This document shows positions 45,708 through 54,544 of a stretch of DNA of 64,000 nucleotides, piece by piece (within the stretch, counting starts at the first letter, position 1; each line of letters begins with the position of its first letter). This DNA is from Dethiothermospora halolimnae. GTDB lineage: Bacteria > Bacillota > Clostridia > Tissierellales > VENL01. Under the pieces are notes generated by a model. That model ran no database searches. It was not told the DNA's origin and saw only the letters and a program-made list of their open reading frames with translations. The position numbers and the translations under genes are program-made. Location: contig NZ_JBAKFX010000015.1 of NCBI RefSeq assembly GCF_037577855.1, forward strand, positions 1 to 64,000. Reading direction: 5' to 3'.

Positions 45708-46790
45708 ATGAAAAGGATAGTAGCTATATTATTATCAATAATAATGATATTGTCATTAGCCGCTTGTGGAGGTAGTAAAGATACTTTATCAGAGGAAGAG
45801 AAAAAAGAGTTAGGTTATAAGAAGTATCAAGATTTAGGATTAGAGTTTAAAATGGGGGATGTTTGGGATAATGCCGATGATAATTTAACATTAGGGGGAC
45901 TAGGAGATCCAGAAAATGAAAAAGAGCCAATATATGGAGGCCTCGATTATGGATTTATTTCAAATGAGCTTATTAATGAGTATAATGACATAAAAGAAAA
46001 TGTTAAAGACGAAGATGAAAGAAGGAAGAAACTAACAGAGGTTTTCTCTAAAGTTAAGGATTTATTTAGTTATGTAATTATTAGAGAGGATAAATTGCCC
46101 GATGATGAGAAACTATCAGACCTTACAGGTAAAAGGCACAATGAAAAAATTGATACCATAGATGGGTTAGTATTTTATTTTTCCTATGATGAATATGATG
46201 ACGAAGGATTATCTGAAGAGGCAAAAAAAATGTATAAATCCCTATACGATGATTTAGAAAATGTAAGAAAGTCAACTATAGCTTCTAAACCAATTACAGC
46301 CCAAGATGCAATAACTGGATTAAAAAATCTTGACTTTAAAGTGAAAGACCTAGATGGAAATGAAGTAAGCAGTGATATTTTTAAAGATAATAAGTTAACA
46401 ATGGTAAATATTTGGGGAACATTCTGTGGACCCTGTATAAAAGAGATGCCAGATCTAGAGGCTTTACATCAAGGGTTAGGAAGTAAAGGGGTTAAGATAT
46501 TAGGTATTATAGGAGATATCCCTGTAGGAGATGATGAAGAAACAGTTAAAAGAATAGAAGAGCTTAAAGCTACGGCTAACAAAATAATTGAAACTAAGAA
46601 GGTGACATTTACCAATCTAATTCCCGATGAATACATAAGAACCAATTTAGTAAAATCAATAGCAGGTTTTCCAACCTCATTCTTCGTTGATGGGGATGGA
46701 AAAATAGTAGGAAAAGTAATTACAGGCTCTAGAAGTAAAGAAGAATATGAAGAAATTATTATGGAAACATTAGAGAGTATTGAAAAATAA
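45708..46790 (+). CDS. TlpA-like thioredoxin-fold lipoprotein
   Basis: A 360-residue lipoprotein: signal peptide with lipobox LAAC (C20), an acidic region of about 180 residues, and a C-terminal thioredoxin/TlpA domain with the redox motif FCGPC in NIWGTFCGPCIKEMP, and a cis-proline at AGFPTSFF. It reduces or exchanges disulfides outside the membrane. It is followed by a CxxC microprotein and a polyferredoxin that could feed it electrons. Confidence 0.9.
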   Translation: MKRIVAILLSIIMILSLAACGGSKDTLSEEEKKELGYKKYQDLGLEFKMGDVWDNADDNLTLGGLGDPENEKEPIYGGLDYGFISNELINEYNDIKENVKDEDERRKKLTEVFSKVKDLFSYVIIREDKLPDDEKLSDLTGKRHNEKIDTIDGLVFYFSYDEYDDEGLSEEAKKMYKSLYDDLENVRKSTIASKPITAQDAITGLKNLDFKVKDLDGNEVSSDIFKDNKLTMVNIWGTFCGPCIKEMPDLEALHQGLGSKGVKILGIIGDIPVGDDEETVKRIEELKATANKIIETKKVTFTNLIPDEYIRTNLVKSIAGFPTSFFVDGDGKIVGKVITGSRSKEEYEEIIMETLESIEK

Positions 46791-46832
46791 ATATTATTTA
46801 CAGTGTATTGCAAAGTTACTTATTATAATTGA

Positions 46833-46968
46833 GAATGGACAATTGACAGTGGACAATTAAGGTATAAATGGGACAAAGCCCATTTAAAATATAATATTTT
46901 ACGAACATAGTGAGTAAAATCACCTTCAATTGTCCATTCTCAACTGTCAATTGAAATAAGTAGAGGGG
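46833..46968. repeat. 140-bp inverted-repeat element, copy 2
   Basis: Matches copy 1 at 43994-44134 along its length (GAATGGACAATTGACAG start, AAATAAGTAGAGGGG end). It sits inside the likely redox operon, and its last bases AGAGGGGGA form the ribosome site of the next gene. Arms around GACAATTGAC and GTCCATTCTC are partly self-complementary. Confidence 0.8.
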
Positions 46969-46974
46969 GATTGG

Positions 46975-47112
46975 ATGAAAGGTAGATTATTAAGATACGG
47001 TATATCCATTTGTAGTATAGGTTTGATAGTTGTAGGTATCACTAGAGGAGAAGGGGAAACGGTTTTAAAAAAAGCTGTTAATATATGTTTGGAGTGTATA
47101 GGTATTGGTTAG
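46975..47112 (+). CDS. CD1871A-like CxxC microprotein (45 aa)
   Basis: A 45-residue protein: basic start, one membrane helix (YGISICSIGLIVVGITRG) and a C-terminal motif NICLECIGIG with CxxC. It matches the small clostridial family CD1871A that occurs between a TlpA-like lipoprotein and a 4Fe-4S protein, exactly as here. ATG is 5 bases after AGAGGGGGA. It overlaps the next gene by 8 bases. The likely role is electron transfer or assembly in the redox cassette. Confidence 0.85.
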   Translation: MKGRLLRYGISICSIGLIVVGITRGEGETVLKKAVNICLECIGIG

Positions 47113-47962
47113 TAAAAGACATTTAGTTCAGCTGATAGCTACGCTTACTACAAATGGATATATAAAAGGTTTTTTTAATGGTAAGATATACAAAGGAGTT
47201 TCCAAGAAATTTTGTGTTCCAGGGCTAAATTGTTATTCTTGTCCTGGAGCTTTGGGCTCATGTCCCATAGGCTCAATTCAAGCTGTTATAGGTAGCATGA
47301 AATATAATTTTTCCCTTTATGTATTAGGTTTTATGTCTTTAGTTGGGGTAATATTTGGAAGGTTTATCTGTGGGTGGCTTTGTCCCTTTGGATTTATTCA
47401 AGACTTAATTCATAAGGTACCACTTAAAAAAGTTAAGGTTCCTACAAAGATAAATAATATATTAAAATACTTAAAATATGTGATATTATTTACCTTTGTA
47501 TTATTATTACCCTTTATTTTTCAAGATGATCTGGGAATGAGTGATCCCTTCTTTTGTAAATATATATGTCCCGCTGGAACCCTTGAGGGGGGAGTTCCAT
47601 TGATACTTTTAAATGAGACATTAAAAGATGGTTTGGGATTTTTGTTTACATGGAAACTATCTATATTAATAATAATAGTAGTTTCATCAATTTTTATATA
47701 TAGGGTCTTTTGTAGGTATTTATGTCCATTAGGAGCATTTTATTCATTTTTTAATAAAGTAAGCTTCTACAGACTGCAGTTAGATAAAGAATTTTGTAAT
47801 GACTGTGGAGTATGTTTAAATACTTGTAAAGTAGATATAAAGGTTAATGAAAACCCAAATAGTGGGGAATGTATAAGGTGTGGAGATTGTGTTAAAGCTT
47901 GTCCTAGTAAGGCCCTTAAAAAAGGAATAGTAACTAAAAATAAACTTAAGGAACTGGCTTAG
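47105..47962 (+). CDS. NapH/CcoG-like 4Fe-4S membrane polyferredoxin
   Basis: A 285-residue membrane protein that starts at TTG 47105. It has four to five hydrophobic helices, the loop motifs NCYSCPGALGSCPIG, CGWLCPFGF and CRYLCPLGAF, and two C-terminal ferredoxin clusters (CNDCGVCLNTCK; CIRCGDCVKACP). NapH-like proteins pass electrons across the membrane. Together with the lipoprotein and microprotein it forms a probable trans-membrane thiol reduction chain. Confidence 0.88.
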   Translation: MVSKRHLVQLIATLTTNGYIKGFFNGKIYKGVSKKFCVPGLNCYSCPGALGSCPIGSIQAVIGSMKYNFSLYVLGFMSLVGVIFGRFICGWLCPFGFIQDLIHKVPLKKVKVPTKINNILKYLKYVILFTFVLLLPFIFQDDLGMSDPFFCKYICPAGTLEGGVPLILLNETLKDGLGFLFTWKLSILIIIVVSSIFIYRVFCRYLCPLGAFYSFFNKVSFYRLQLDKEFCNDCGVCLNTCKVDIKVNENPNSGECIRCGDCVKACPSKALKKGIVTKNKLKELA

Positions 47963-47972
47963 GTCAGAGTAC

Positions 47973-48026
47973 AGACAAAGGAAGCAAAAACGGGAGCTAT
48001 CCCATTTCTGCTTCCTTTACTTGTCT
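47973..48026 (+). terminator. Terminator of the redox cassette
   Basis: AAAGGAAGCA (47977-47986) pairs with TGCTTCCTTT (48009-48018), extended by AGACAA/TTGTCT, with an inner GGGA/TCCC stem. It starts 11 bases after the stop. Confidence 0.75.
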
Positions 48027-48338
48027 AAATATCTATATGTAGGTCCTGAATATATTCAGGACAATCTTAGGGCCATACAGTAGGGTATAATAATAAAATT
48101 TAGTTGCTGGGGGATTCGTAATCCCACAGTCTATTGAAAAATACACTATTTAACATAATAGGGCTTCAATATATTGAAGTTCTACATATATTTATGGGTT
48201 TACCCCCTGCACTCTGCACAGAACAAAGAAGCGACAAAGTCGTCTTTGTTCTTTAATTAAATCCTACAAAAGTATATAATCTAATAAAGGAAGTAAAATA
48301 TATAACAATAAAGTCAGTTATTTTGAAAGGATGTTTTG
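48027..48338. other. Spacer with repeat copy and structured sequence
   Basis: Holds GTCCTGAATATATTCAGGAC (about 48043-48062, a perfect palindrome), a relative of the 24.9-kb array (48100-48125) and copy A of the CTCTGCAC repeat. No gene is visible. AAAGGA at its end is the topB ribosome site. Confidence 0.55.
48164..48252. repeat. Dispersed CTCTGCAC repeat, copy A
   Basis: Starts with the palindrome CTTCAATATATTGAAG (48164-48179), continues TTTATGGGTTTACC and CCCTGCACTCTGCACAG, and ends in a hairpin AACAAAG/CTTTGTT with inner GCGAC/GTCG. It matches copies B, C and D. Confidence 0.8.
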
Positions 48339-50504
48339 ATGAAGAAATCAATAGTTTTAGCTGAAAAGCCTTCAGTGGGAAGGGATTTGGCTAGAGTACT
48401 AAAATGTAATAGAAAAAACAATGGATATATAGAAGGACAAAAGTATATAGTCACATGGGGACTGGGTCATTTAGTTACTTTAGCGGAACCTGAAAAATAT
48501 AATCAAAAATATAAATCTTGGAATCTAGAAGATTTACCAATGTTACCTTCTAATATGAAACTAGAGGTTATAAAGAGAAGTAAAAAACAATTTTATACAG
48601 TTAAAAATTTAATGAAGAGAAAAGATATAAAAGAAATTATAATAGCCACAGATGCAGGGCGAGAAGGAGAATTGGTTGCAAGGTGGATAATAGAAAAGGC
48701 AAATGTGAAAAGGCCAATAAAAAGACTTTGGATTTCATCTGTAACAGATAAGGCCATAAGGGATGGATTTAAAAAATTAAAAGATGGTAGGGAATATGAA
48801 AATCTATACCATTCAGCGGTTGCCAGGGCTGAAGCAGACTGGATAGTTGGTATAAATGCTACTAGGGCTTTAACATGTAAATATAATGCCCAGCTTTCCT
48901 GTGGTAGGGTTCAAAGTCCCACATTATCTATGATTTATAAGAGGGAAGAGGAAATTAAGAATTTTAAACCCAAGGCCTTTTATGGCATAAAGTTAAAGGG
49001 AGACGGACTACAGCTTACTTGGCAGGACAGTGGAACTAGGGACACTAAAACATTTAATAAAGAAAAAAGGGATAGAATAGTATCTAAGATAAAAGATAAA
49101 AAAGGGGAAATTCTAGCTATAAATAAATCCCGTAAAAAAAGCTATTCCCCAAAGCTTTATGATTTAACAGAACTACAAAGAGATGCTAACAGGATATTTG
49201 ATTTTTCGGCCAAAGAAACCCTATCTATTATGCAAAATCTATATGAAAGACATAAGATTTTAACCTATCCAAGAACTGATTCAAGATATATTACAACGGA
49301 TATGGTTGATACATTAAAGGATAGGGTAAAGGCATGTGGACTTAAAGGGTATAGAAGTATTACTGGAGAAATTCTTAAGGGGAAAATAAAAGCCAATAAA
49401 TCCTTTGTTGATAATAATAAGGTTTCAGACCATCATGCTATTATACCAACAGAGGAAACTGTAATATTATCGGATTTAAGCAATAAGGAAAGAAAAATAT
49501 ATGATCTTGTTATTAAAAGGTTTTTATCAGTATTATATAAACCTTTTGAATATGAAAAGATTACACTAAAAGCTAAAATAGAAGATGAAATATTTATATC
49601 CAGTGGAAAAAGGGTTTTATCTAAGGGATGGAAAGAATTATATGATAATAAAGATACAGATAGTGATGTGGATAGTAAAGTTTTTACTCTTAAAAAAGGT
49701 GACATCATATCTATATCAAATATAGAAAGTACTAAAGGAGAGACTAATCCTCCAGAACCCTTTAATGAAGGAACCTTACTTTCAGCTATGGAAAATCCTA
49801 CAAGATATATGAAAAGTAACGATAAAAGTTTAGTTAAAACCATTGGAAATACCGGTGGCCTTGGAACCGTAGCAACCAGGGCAGATATTATAGAGAAACT
49901 ATTTAAAAGCTTTTTAATAGAGAAAAAGGGTAAAAAAATATATATAACTTCTAAAGGGAAACAGCTTTTAGACTTAGTACCAGAGGGTTTAAAGTCCCCA
50001 GAGTTAACTGCTAAGTGGGAACAGAAACTATCAGATATATCAAAGGGTAAGCTTAATAAAAACTCATTTGTAAATGAAATGACAAAGTATGCCAAGGAAG
50101 TTGTAGGGGATATTAAAAAAAGTGATAGAAAGTTTAAACATGATAATTTAACTAGAAATAAATGCCCTGAGTGTGGGAAATTTATGCTAAAGATAAAAAA
50201 TAATAAGGGGACAATGCTTATCTGTCAGGATAGGGAATGTGGATACAGAAAGGGAATAGCAAAGAAGACCAATGCCAGATGTCCCAACTGTCATAAGAAA
50301 ATGGAGCTTAGAGGTGAAGGGGAAGGAAAAATATTTGCATGTAAATGTGGCCATAGGGAAAAACTTTCTTCATTTGAAAAGAGAAAGAAAAAGCAAAAAA
50401 ATAAAATGTCTAAAAAAGAAGCAAGAAAATATCTTAAAAAGCAAGATGATAAACCTATAAACTCAGCACTGGCAGATGCCCTAGCTAATATTAAAATAGA
50501 TTAA
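48339..50504 (+). CDS. topB: DNA topoisomerase III
   Basis: A 721-residue type IA topoisomerase from ATG 48339, after GAAAGGA. TOPRIM opening SIVLAEKPSVGRDLARVL and DAGREGE, catalytic tyrosine at about 310 in TYPRTDSRYIT, and two C-terminal zinc-ribbon-like units (CPECGKF; CPNCHKKM). It decatenates DNA and resolves recombination intermediates. The length is typical. Repeat copies flank the gene on both sides. Confidence 0.95.
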   Translation: MKKSIVLAEKPSVGRDLARVLKCNRKNNGYIEGQKYIVTWGLGHLVTLAEPEKYNQKYKSWNLEDLPMLPSNMKLEVIKRSKKQFYTVKNLMKRKDIKEIIIATDAGREGELVARWIIEKANVKRPIKRLWISSVTDKAIRDGFKKLKDGREYENLYHSAVARAEADWIVGINATRALTCKYNAQLSCGRVQSPTLSMIYKREEEIKNFKPKAFYGIKLKGDGLQLTWQDSGTRDTKTFNKEKRDRIVSKIKDKKGEILAINKSRKKSYSPKLYDLTELQRDANRIFDFSAKETLSIMQNLYERHKILTYPRTDSRYITTDMVDTLKDRVKACGLKGYRSITGEILKGKIKANKSFVDNNKVSDHHAIIPTEETVILSDLSNKERKIYDLVIKRFLSVLYKPFEYEKITLKAKIEDEIFISSGKRVLSKGWKELYDNKDTDSDVDSKVFTLKKGDIISISNIESTKGETNPPEPFNEGTLLSAMENPTRYMKSNDKSLVKTIGNTGGLGTVATRADIIEKLFKSFLIEKKGKKIYITSKGKQLLDLVPEGLKSPELTAKWEQKLSDISKGKLNKNSFVNEMTKYAKEVVGDIKKSDRKFKHDNLTRNKCPECGKFMLKIKNNKGTMLICQDRECGYRKGIAKKTNARCPNCHKKMELRGEGEGKIFACKCGHREKLSSFEKRKKKQKNKMSKKEARKYLKKQDDKPINSALADALANIKID

Positions 50505-50512
50505 AAATAAGT

Positions 50513-50540
50513 ACAGGGATTCAATATATTGAATCCCTGT
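50513..50540 (+). terminator. Palindromic terminator of topB
   Basis: A perfect 28-base palindrome (ACAGGGATTCAATA and its complement) starting 9 bases after the stop. It is also the front end of repeat copy B. Confidence 0.65.
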
Positions 50541-50626
50541 ATATGTTTATGGACTCACCAATTCTCTGCTCTCTGCACCTTGCATCCTGCACAGAACAAA
50601 GAAGCACCAAAGGTGATCTTGTTCTT
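50541..50626. repeat. Dispersed CTCTGCAC repeat, copy B
   Basis: Reads ATGTTTATGGACTCACC, then TCTGCTCTCTGCACCTTGC and ACAGAACAAAGAAG, and ends in a hairpin AGAACAAAG/CTTGTTCT with inner CACC/GGTG. It matches copies A, C and D. Confidence 0.82.
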
Positions 50627-50643
50627 CGGAGGTAAAAAATTTA

Positions 50644-50682
50644 ATACAGTACCTTGCGTTAAAAGGTACTGTATGTTATTAT
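50644..50682 (+). promoter_or_regulatory. Promoter and operator of the PadR operon
   Basis: ATACAGTACCTT (50644-50655) and its exact complement AAGGTACTGTAT (50663-50674) form a 12-bp-arm operator. It overlaps a promoter, TTGCGT (50654-50659), 17 bases, TATTAT (50677-50682). PadR regulators bind such palindromes, so the operon is probably autoregulated. Confidence 0.75.
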
Positions 50683-50725
50683 ATATATAACGATAAATAA
50701 TACTATAAAAAAGGAATGAGATATT

Positions 50726-51049
50726 ATGAATATACAATTTAAAAAAGGGGTTTTAGAGCTATGTGTACTATCGATATTAAATGAGAAAGAATGTTATGGA
50801 TATGAGCTAATTAATGAACTATCCAATGCTATTTCTATTTCTGAAGGAACTATTTATCCCTTGCTTAGAAGACTAAAAAAAGGGGGATATGTTACTACTT
50901 ACTTACAAGAATCCCAAGAGGGACCACCCAGAAAATATTATAAATTAACTGAATTGGGAAAAGAAACTAAAAAGGAATTACAAGAGGAGTGGTATACCTT
51001 TACTAAGGGAGTAAATGAATTGTTGAGAGGGGGAGAGCAGAATGAATAA
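50726..51049 (+). CDS. PadR-family transcriptional regulator
   Basis: A 107-residue winged-helix repressor (GVLELCVLSILNEKECYGYEL; SEGTIYPLLRRLKKGGYV is the recognition region, cut here to its core). It represses its own operon through the palindrome at 50644-50674 in response to envelope or drug stress. It overlaps the next gene by 8 bases. Confidence 0.92.
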   Translation: MNIQFKKGVLELCVLSILNEKECYGYELINELSNAISISEGTIYPLLRRLKKGGYVTTYLQESQEGPPRKYYKLTELGKETKKELQEEWYTFTKGVNELLRGGEQNE

Positions 51050-51629
51050 AGAAAAATTTCTACAAAGTTTATCTAAAGAGTTAAAGGATATATCAAAGGA
51101 AGAACGGGAAGATGTCTTATTCGATTATCGAGAACATTTTGATATTGGGCTAAAGGATGGAAGAAGTGAAGAGGAAATATCAAAATCCTTGGGAAATCCT
51201 AAAAAGATAGCTAAACAGATAAAAGTAAGTAGTATATTAGAGGAAGCTAGTAATAATACTTCCACAAGAAATATTTTTAAAGCTATTTTAGCTGTAATGG
51301 GACTAAGTCTTTTAAATCTGATGATTGTAGGGCCACTACTTTTATCATTTGGAGCAGTAATCTTAGCCCTTATTGCATCATCAGTAGCAGTAGTATTAGC
51401 TGGAGGATTAGCTATTATTAGTACCATTTTAGAACCGATACTTAAGAACATAGTTTCTATGAGTGTAAATCCCTTTATAGGGATAGTTGGTGGGGTAGGA
51501 ACTACAGCCTTAGGCATTTTGTCCACCATAGGTAGCATATATTTAGCTAAATGGTTTTTTAAGGGTACAGTTAAGTATTTAAATACAAACTTAGATATTA
51601 TCAGTAATAGGAGGGGAAAAAGTGAATAA
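51042..51629 (+). CDS. DUF1700 (HAAS) membrane protein
   Basis: A 195-residue protein. Residues 1-65 form the HAAS helical domain (FLQSLSKELKDIS; SEEEISKSLGNPKKIAKQI), which binds PadR-like regulators; three or four membrane helices follow. It overlaps both neighbours by 8 bases. It probably acts as a membrane sensor or partner of the PadR regulator. Confidence 0.9.
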   Translation: MNKEKFLQSLSKELKDISKEEREDVLFDYREHFDIGLKDGRSEEEISKSLGNPKKIAKQIKVSSILEEASNNTSTRNIFKAILAVMGLSLLNLMIVGPLLLSFGAVILALIASSVAVVLAGGLAIISTILEPILKNIVSMSVNPFIGIVGGVGTTALGILSTIGSIYLAKWFFKGTVKYLNTNLDIISNRRGKSE

Positions 51630-52494
51630 AAACATAAACGTTAAAAAGATTGTATTGATATTAACAGCAATAGTAGGAATATCCTTTTTATTATTGGGAG
51701 CATATTTTTTATTAGCATTTAATGATGTTATAGACATAGGAATGGAAACCCATAATATCGATGAAGAAAAAATATTTGATATAGAGAACATAGATGAAAT
51801 ATATATAGATACAACAAGTACAGATATAAATGTTATATCTACAAATGAAAGCGAGGTTAAAGCTCATTTTTATGGAACTGTTAAAGGAGGGTATACATCC
51901 TTAATACCTAAGTTAGTAGCAGAAGAAAAGGGAAGTAATATAAATATAGATATAAATAGAAAGAATGTTATAAATATAGGATTTGGTTTTGTTAGTGGTG
52001 ATGTTAAATTAGATGTTTATATACCTGAAAAATATGAAGAGGACTTAAAAATAAATACAACATCAGGAGATATAGAAATATCTAGGATAAAGGTAAATAA
52101 CTTCTACTTAGACTCAACATCGGGAGATATATCAGGTATAGAAATGGAAACAGTGAAATCAACAATAGACACCACATCTGGAGAAGTGGATTTAGAGGAA
52201 TATATTGGAGATTTAAATCTAGAATCCATATCTGGAGATATAAATATTGAATATAAAAAGTTTAATAACGATATGAAAATCGAGACTACTTCAGGAAATG
52301 TGGAGCTACTTCTTCCAAAGGATTCTAAATTTAATTTTGCTATAGATACCACATCTGGAGAAATAGAGACAGATATACCGGTTACACTAAAGGGAGATAT
52401 AGATGATGATCACTTAGAAGGTCAAGTGGGAGATAGTGATAATGATATAAATATAGATGCTACATCGGGGGACGTGGAGGTTAATTATAATTAG
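51622..52494 (+). CDS. DUF4097 beta-helix adhesin-like protein
   Basis: A 290-residue protein with one N-terminal membrane helix and an external repeat domain. Eight copies of a T-S-G-D type turn (TTSTDINV, TTSGDIEI, STSGDISG, TTSGEVDL, SISGDINI, TTSGNVEL, TTSGEIET, ATSGDVEV) predict a short beta-helix. It is the usual third gene of PadR-DUF1700-DUF4097 operons. The role is unknown, probably at the cell surface. Confidence 0.88.
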   Translation: MNKNINVKKIVLILTAIVGISFLLLGAYFLLAFNDVIDIGMETHNIDEEKIFDIENIDEIYIDTTSTDINVISTNESEVKAHFYGTVKGGYTSLIPKLVAEEKGSNINIDINRKNVINIGFGFVSGDVKLDVYIPEKYEEDLKINTTSGDIEISRIKVNNFYLDSTSGDISGIEMETVKSTIDTTSGEVDLEEYIGDLNLESISGDINIEYKKFNNDMKIETTSGNVELLLPKDSKFNFAIDTTSGEIETDIPVTLKGDIDDDHLEGQVGDSDNDINIDATSGDVEVNYN

Positions 52495-52540
52495 GGTACT
52501 TTATTAAAAGAAAAGGGACTGTAAATAGTTGTGTGTAAAT

Positions 52541-52610
52541 CACCAATTCCCTGCTCTCTGCACATTGCACTCTGCACAGAACAAAGAAGCGCCAACGGCG
52601 CCTTTGTTCT
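52541..52610. repeat. Dispersed CTCTGCAC repeat, copy C
   Basis: Reads CACCAATTCCCTGCTCTCTG, CACATTGCACTCTGCACAG, then AACAAAGAAGCGCC and GGCGCCTTTGTTCT. The final hairpin (AACAAAG/CTTTGTT, GCGCC/GGCGC) ends 4 bases before the stop of the convergent GNAT gene and could terminate both genes. Confidence 0.85.
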
Positions 52611-52613
52611 AAA

Positions 52614-53165
52614 CTAACTTATGCATTTTCCAATAGAAGATTCAGCTAAAATAGGCTTAGCAAAATATACTGTACTAACATTATTTCCCCTGTCATTATC
52701 AAACTTATGAATAAGCTTATATCCAAATCTATTAAGAAGTTTTAACTGGGGAGTATTAGCTGACCAAGTTCTTCTTACGATATAGGGAAGAACCAAGTTT
52801 TGGGGAAGTTGCTCCTCGATAAAAGTATTAAACATTGTAGCTATCCTTAGACCTCGATAATCTGGATGCACACAGGCTATTTTAATATAGTTGCAAGGTG
52901 TGTAATCAGATATTAAATCTTCATAGTAGTTATGAAAAAACACTGAAAAACCTACTACCTTATCCTCAACAAGGGCTAAGACATATCTGGCATTGGGAGA
53001 AAATAGACTTTCAAAATACTTAATAGGACCGTTCTTACTATTTTCTCTAGAGGAAAGGGTAGGGAAAAAATCCTTATCACATAAAGAGATCAAATCCCAC
53101 ATTTGTGATTTAAAAGTTAAAATGTCTTTGTTGTTATCGAAAAAACTTAATCTTATCATGTTCAC
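52614..53165 (-). CDS. GNAT-family N-acetyltransferase
   Basis: A 183-residue GNAT protein with the acetyl-CoA site IACVHPDYRGLRIATMF and a late LLNRFGYKL. ATG follows ACGAGGTG. Substrate unknown. Confidence 0.85.
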   Translation of the reverse strand: MNMIRLSFFDNNKDILTFKSQMWDLISLCDKDFFPTLSSRENSKNGPIKYFESLFSPNARYVLALVEDKVVGFSVFFHNYYEDLISDYTPCNYIKIACVHPDYRGLRIATMFNTFIEEQLPQNLVLPYIVRRTWSANTPQLKLLNRFGYKLIHKFDNDRGNNVSTVYFAKPILAESSIGKCIS

Positions 53166-53434
53166 CTCGTAATAATTATAGATTTTTTTTGTTGTAAAAA
53201 ATTAACAAACCTCTTCCGTGACATCCCTCCTAAAACAGTCTAAGAATATAGAATAATTATACAGTACAACAAAGTAAAATACAATAACTAAAAGCTATTT
53301 TTTTATAAACAAATTCTATTAAATTTATATGTTTTTCTATGCAAAATAAGACATCTTTAGCCATATTATTTCAAAATATGATAAGATATAAATGGGGTTA
53401 TCATAAAAATAATATTTTAGATTTGGAGGTACAA

Positions 53435-54382
53435 ATGACATTAAGTAGTTTTTTAAAATTAGTAGAGATACAAACAAAGGTAGCAAGTATAATTCCATTC
53501 ACACTGGGAACTGTTTACTCTCTTTATAGATTTAATAAATTTAACTTAGGGAATTTTATTATAATGCTTATATCCCTAGTATCTATTGACATGTCAACAA
53601 CAGCTATAAACAATTATATGGATTATAAAAAGGCAGAAAAAACCCATGGATATAATTATGAAAGTCATAATGCAGTGGTAAAATATAGATTGCCGGAAAA
53701 AGTAGTTGTTTCTACAATAATTATTTTATTAATGGTTGCCATGTTACTAGGTATATTATTGTTTATAAATACAAATATTTTAGTACTAATAATAGGGGGT
53801 ATATCCTTTGCGGTTGGTATACTATACTCCTTTGGACCAGTTCCTATATCAAGGACACCCTTTGGAGAAATATTTTCTGGATTTTTTATGGGCTTTGTAA
53901 TAGTATTTTTATCAGTTTATATACATGTATATGATAGTAATATAGTTAATTTAGCCTATCTATGGGGATTTGTTAACCTTAGTATAGATATTAAGGAAGT
54001 TGTGTATATTCTCTTGATTTCAGTGCCAACGGTATTGGGTATATCAAATATTATGCTTGCCAATAATCTCTGTGATATTGAAGATGATATTTTAAATAAT
54101 AGATACACATTGCCAGTATATATAGGAAAAGATAAGGGGCTATTGGTATTTAAGATATTATATTATATAATATTTATCATTATTTTGACTCTAATAGTAC
54201 TAAGGGTTATACCAATAATTTCATTAATATCCCTGTTGACCTTCATACCGGTTAATAAAAATATCAAAAGTTTTTATCAAAAACAGACAAAAAAAGATAC
54301 CTTTATCTTAGCAGTTAAAAACTTTATAATAATAAATATAATCTATATAATTACAATAACTATTGCTATTATATTTAAATAA
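53435..54382 (+). CDS. UbiA-family prenyltransferase
   Basis: A 315-residue membrane protein with about nine helices. The aspartate-rich substrate motifs are visible: INNYMDYKKAE early and LCDIEDDILNNRYTLPV later. It transfers a polyprenyl chain to an aromatic acceptor, most likely in the menaquinone-type (MenA) branch; no other quinone gene is adjacent. The start at 53435 follows GGAGGT; an in-frame ATG at 53339 would add 32 residues that do not look like the family. Confidence 0.82.
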   Translation: MTLSSFLKLVEIQTKVASIIPFTLGTVYSLYRFNKFNLGNFIIMLISLVSIDMSTTAINNYMDYKKAEKTHGYNYESHNAVVKYRLPEKVVVSTIIILLMVAMLLGILLFINTNILVLIIGGISFAVGILYSFGPVPISRTPFGEIFSGFFMGFVIVFLSVYIHVYDSNIVNLAYLWGFVNLSIDIKEVVYILLISVPTVLGISNIMLANNLCDIEDDILNNRYTLPVYIGKDKGLLVFKILYYIIFIIILTLIVLRVIPIISLISLLTFIPVNKNIKSFYQKQTKKDTFILAVKNFIIINIIYIITITIAIIFK

Positions 54383-54422
54383 AATTAAAATAAGTCGATA
54401 TGTCCATGACCTTAGTCTGCCT

Positions 54423-54527
54423 TTCAAGTATGTCTAAACAAAGTAATCGGAAATGGGAGCCGTTTCTCTATATTTTCCAAATCCGAGGACTGGCGGATAT
54501 TTCCGATTACTTTGTGTGGAACTTGAA
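54423..54527. other. Long hairpin, structured RNA or bidirectional terminator
   Basis: Outer stem TTCAAGT/ACTTGAA (54423-54429 with 54521-54527) encloses a perfect 17-bp stem ACAAAGTAATCGGAAAT (54438-54454) with its complement (54499-54515). The 44-base loop holds a smaller hairpin ATCCG/CGGAT. It lies between convergent genes. It is larger than a normal terminator. Confidence 0.6.
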
Positions 54528-54544
54528 GGGATATATCTATCGCC

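Noticed and set aside
46833..46968. Riboswitch in front of the microprotein
   Set aside because: The sequence is a second copy of an intergenic repeat and matches no known riboswitch core.
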